This document shows, in pieces, positions 62,040 through 62,499 of a stretch of 62,499 bases of DNA. Within the stretch, counting starts at the first letter, position 1. Every line of letters begins with the position of its first letter. Source of the DNA: JBOGVA01 sp050692195 (GTDB lineage: Bacteria; Actinomycetota; UBA4738); the NCBI GenBank assembly GCA_050692195.1, contig JBOGVA010000001.1, positions 1 through 62,499 of the forward strand, in the 5' to 3' direction. Made by a program: the position numbers and the translations under genes. The notes below the pieces were generated by a model that was not told the origin of the DNA, made no database searches, and saw nothing but the letters and a program-made list of their open reading frames with translations.

Positions 62040-62499
62040 GGGCCGAAGGGACGCCGGTCGAGAGCCGGGCCCGACGTCGAGCGGGGAACGAAGGGAACCT
62101 TCGTCGGAGCGTCCCGGCCGCCTCGCTGGCCGCACTGGCCGAGAGCGGCCTGATCTTCCTGCCCTTGCAGCTCCTGGTGATGGACGCGGTGGGGAGTTCG
62201 CGCGGCCCGCTCGTGAGCTATCCGGCTTTCGTCGCGCTGTTCACGGCCTCGGTCGGGCTCGCCACGGCCGCGCGCAGGTGGGTGCCCTGGGCGGTAGCCG
62301 CCGGTGCCGTGGTCGTGGGGGTCTACCAGGCCACCGTGTGGGGAGATGACGGTACCGCGGGGGTGGCGTTCACGGTCATCGTGGCGCTGGTGGTGGCCCT
62401 TCGCGTCGTCGCGCTGGCGTATCGCGACTGGCGGGACCCCGTGGGCGAGTCGTTCGTCGTCGGGACGATCGTGCTGCTGCTCGAGGTGGTCCTGGGGAC
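62036..62499 (+). CDS. membrane protein, probable TgpA/transglutaminase-like, cut by window end
   Basis: An open frame from ATG 62036 runs off the right edge (154 residues visible). It has a basic N-terminus (~1-28), then three to four hydrophobic helices (SGLIFLPLQLLV, ALFTASVGLATAA, WAVAAGAVVVGVYQ, FTVIVALVVALRVVALAY). In MoxR-DUF58 operons the third gene is usually a TgpA-type transglutaminase with such an N-terminal helix block. The catalytic part is not in the window, so the identity is inferred from context. Confidence 0.6.
   Translation, partial: MRAEGTPVESRARRRAGNEGNLRRSVPAASLAALAESGLIFLPLQLLVMDAVGSSRGPLVSYPAFVALFTASVGLATAARRWVPWAVAAGAVVVGVYQATVWGDDGTAGVAFTVIVALVVALRVVALAYRDWRDPVGESFVVGTIVLLLEVVLG

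Noticed and set aside
1..62499. CRISPR arrays, insertion sequences, prophage or att sites
   Set aside because: No spaced direct repeats, transposase or integrase motifs were seen anywhere in the window.

Overview
The window is uniformly GC-rich and densely packed with genes, many start with GTG or TTG, and many neighbours overlap by 1-4 bases. The gene content points to an uncultured member of the Actinomycetota. It has a MshC-type (mycothiol) cysteine ligase, the coproporphyrin-dependent haem route (hemE-cpfC-cgoX-chdC), an LLM/F420-type flavin oxidoreductase, PNPOx/F420-type split-barrel proteins, and a MoxR-DUF58 locus. Chloroflexota cannot be excluded from the sequence alone. I saw no rRNA, tRNA, CRISPR array or insertion sequence.

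Layout. 1-6.4 kb: an MMPL exporter cut by the left edge, a universal-stress-protein/UbiB-kinase fusion, and an ABC exporter operon led by a lone receiver domain. 6.6-12.1 kb: an S9 peptidase and an ATP-dependent hydantoinase/oxoprolinase pair (hyuA-hyuB). 12.2-12.8 kb: a short lower-GC patch with an orphan gene and a probable broken one. 12.9-28.3 kb: eleven minus-strand genes forming one purine-catabolism operon. 28.4-31.2 kb: small stress-type genes, one with a frameshift, and a membrane metallophosphoesterase. 31.3-35.9 kb: a sugar-type ABC importer. 36-42 kb: a thioredoxin-like protein, CstA, and a compact cassette of two small paralogous proteins with two divergent ArsA/Get3-like ATPases. 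42-43 kb: a HEPN/MNT toxin-antitoxin pair with a double operator. 43-52 kb: housekeeping enzymes. 52-59.4 kb: split-barrel protein, split-barrel/UbiA fusion, aldo-keto reductase, then the haem genes. 59.5 kb to the end: MoxR-DUF58-membrane protein, cut by the right edge.

The strongest biology is the purine operon. It carries clear relatives of E. coli ygeY, xdhD, ssnA, ygfM and ygeW. To these it adds a separate three-subunit xanthine-dehydrogenase-type molybdenum hydroxylase, an 8-oxoguanine-deaminase-type amidohydrolase, an adenine deaminase, a threonine-synthase-like PLP enzyme where E. coli has ygeX, and an LLM flavin oxidoreductase. No ygfK is visible. Together with hyuAB on the opposite strand this looks like a variant route that takes adenine and guanine (and perhaps 8-oxoguanine) through xanthine and urate into ring opening.

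The second item is the ArsA-like cassette at 39.2-41.9 kb. The two ATPases lack cysteines, have complementary defects in their switch motifs, and sit behind two tandem-duplicated small proteins of unknown function. I do not recognise this as a described system.
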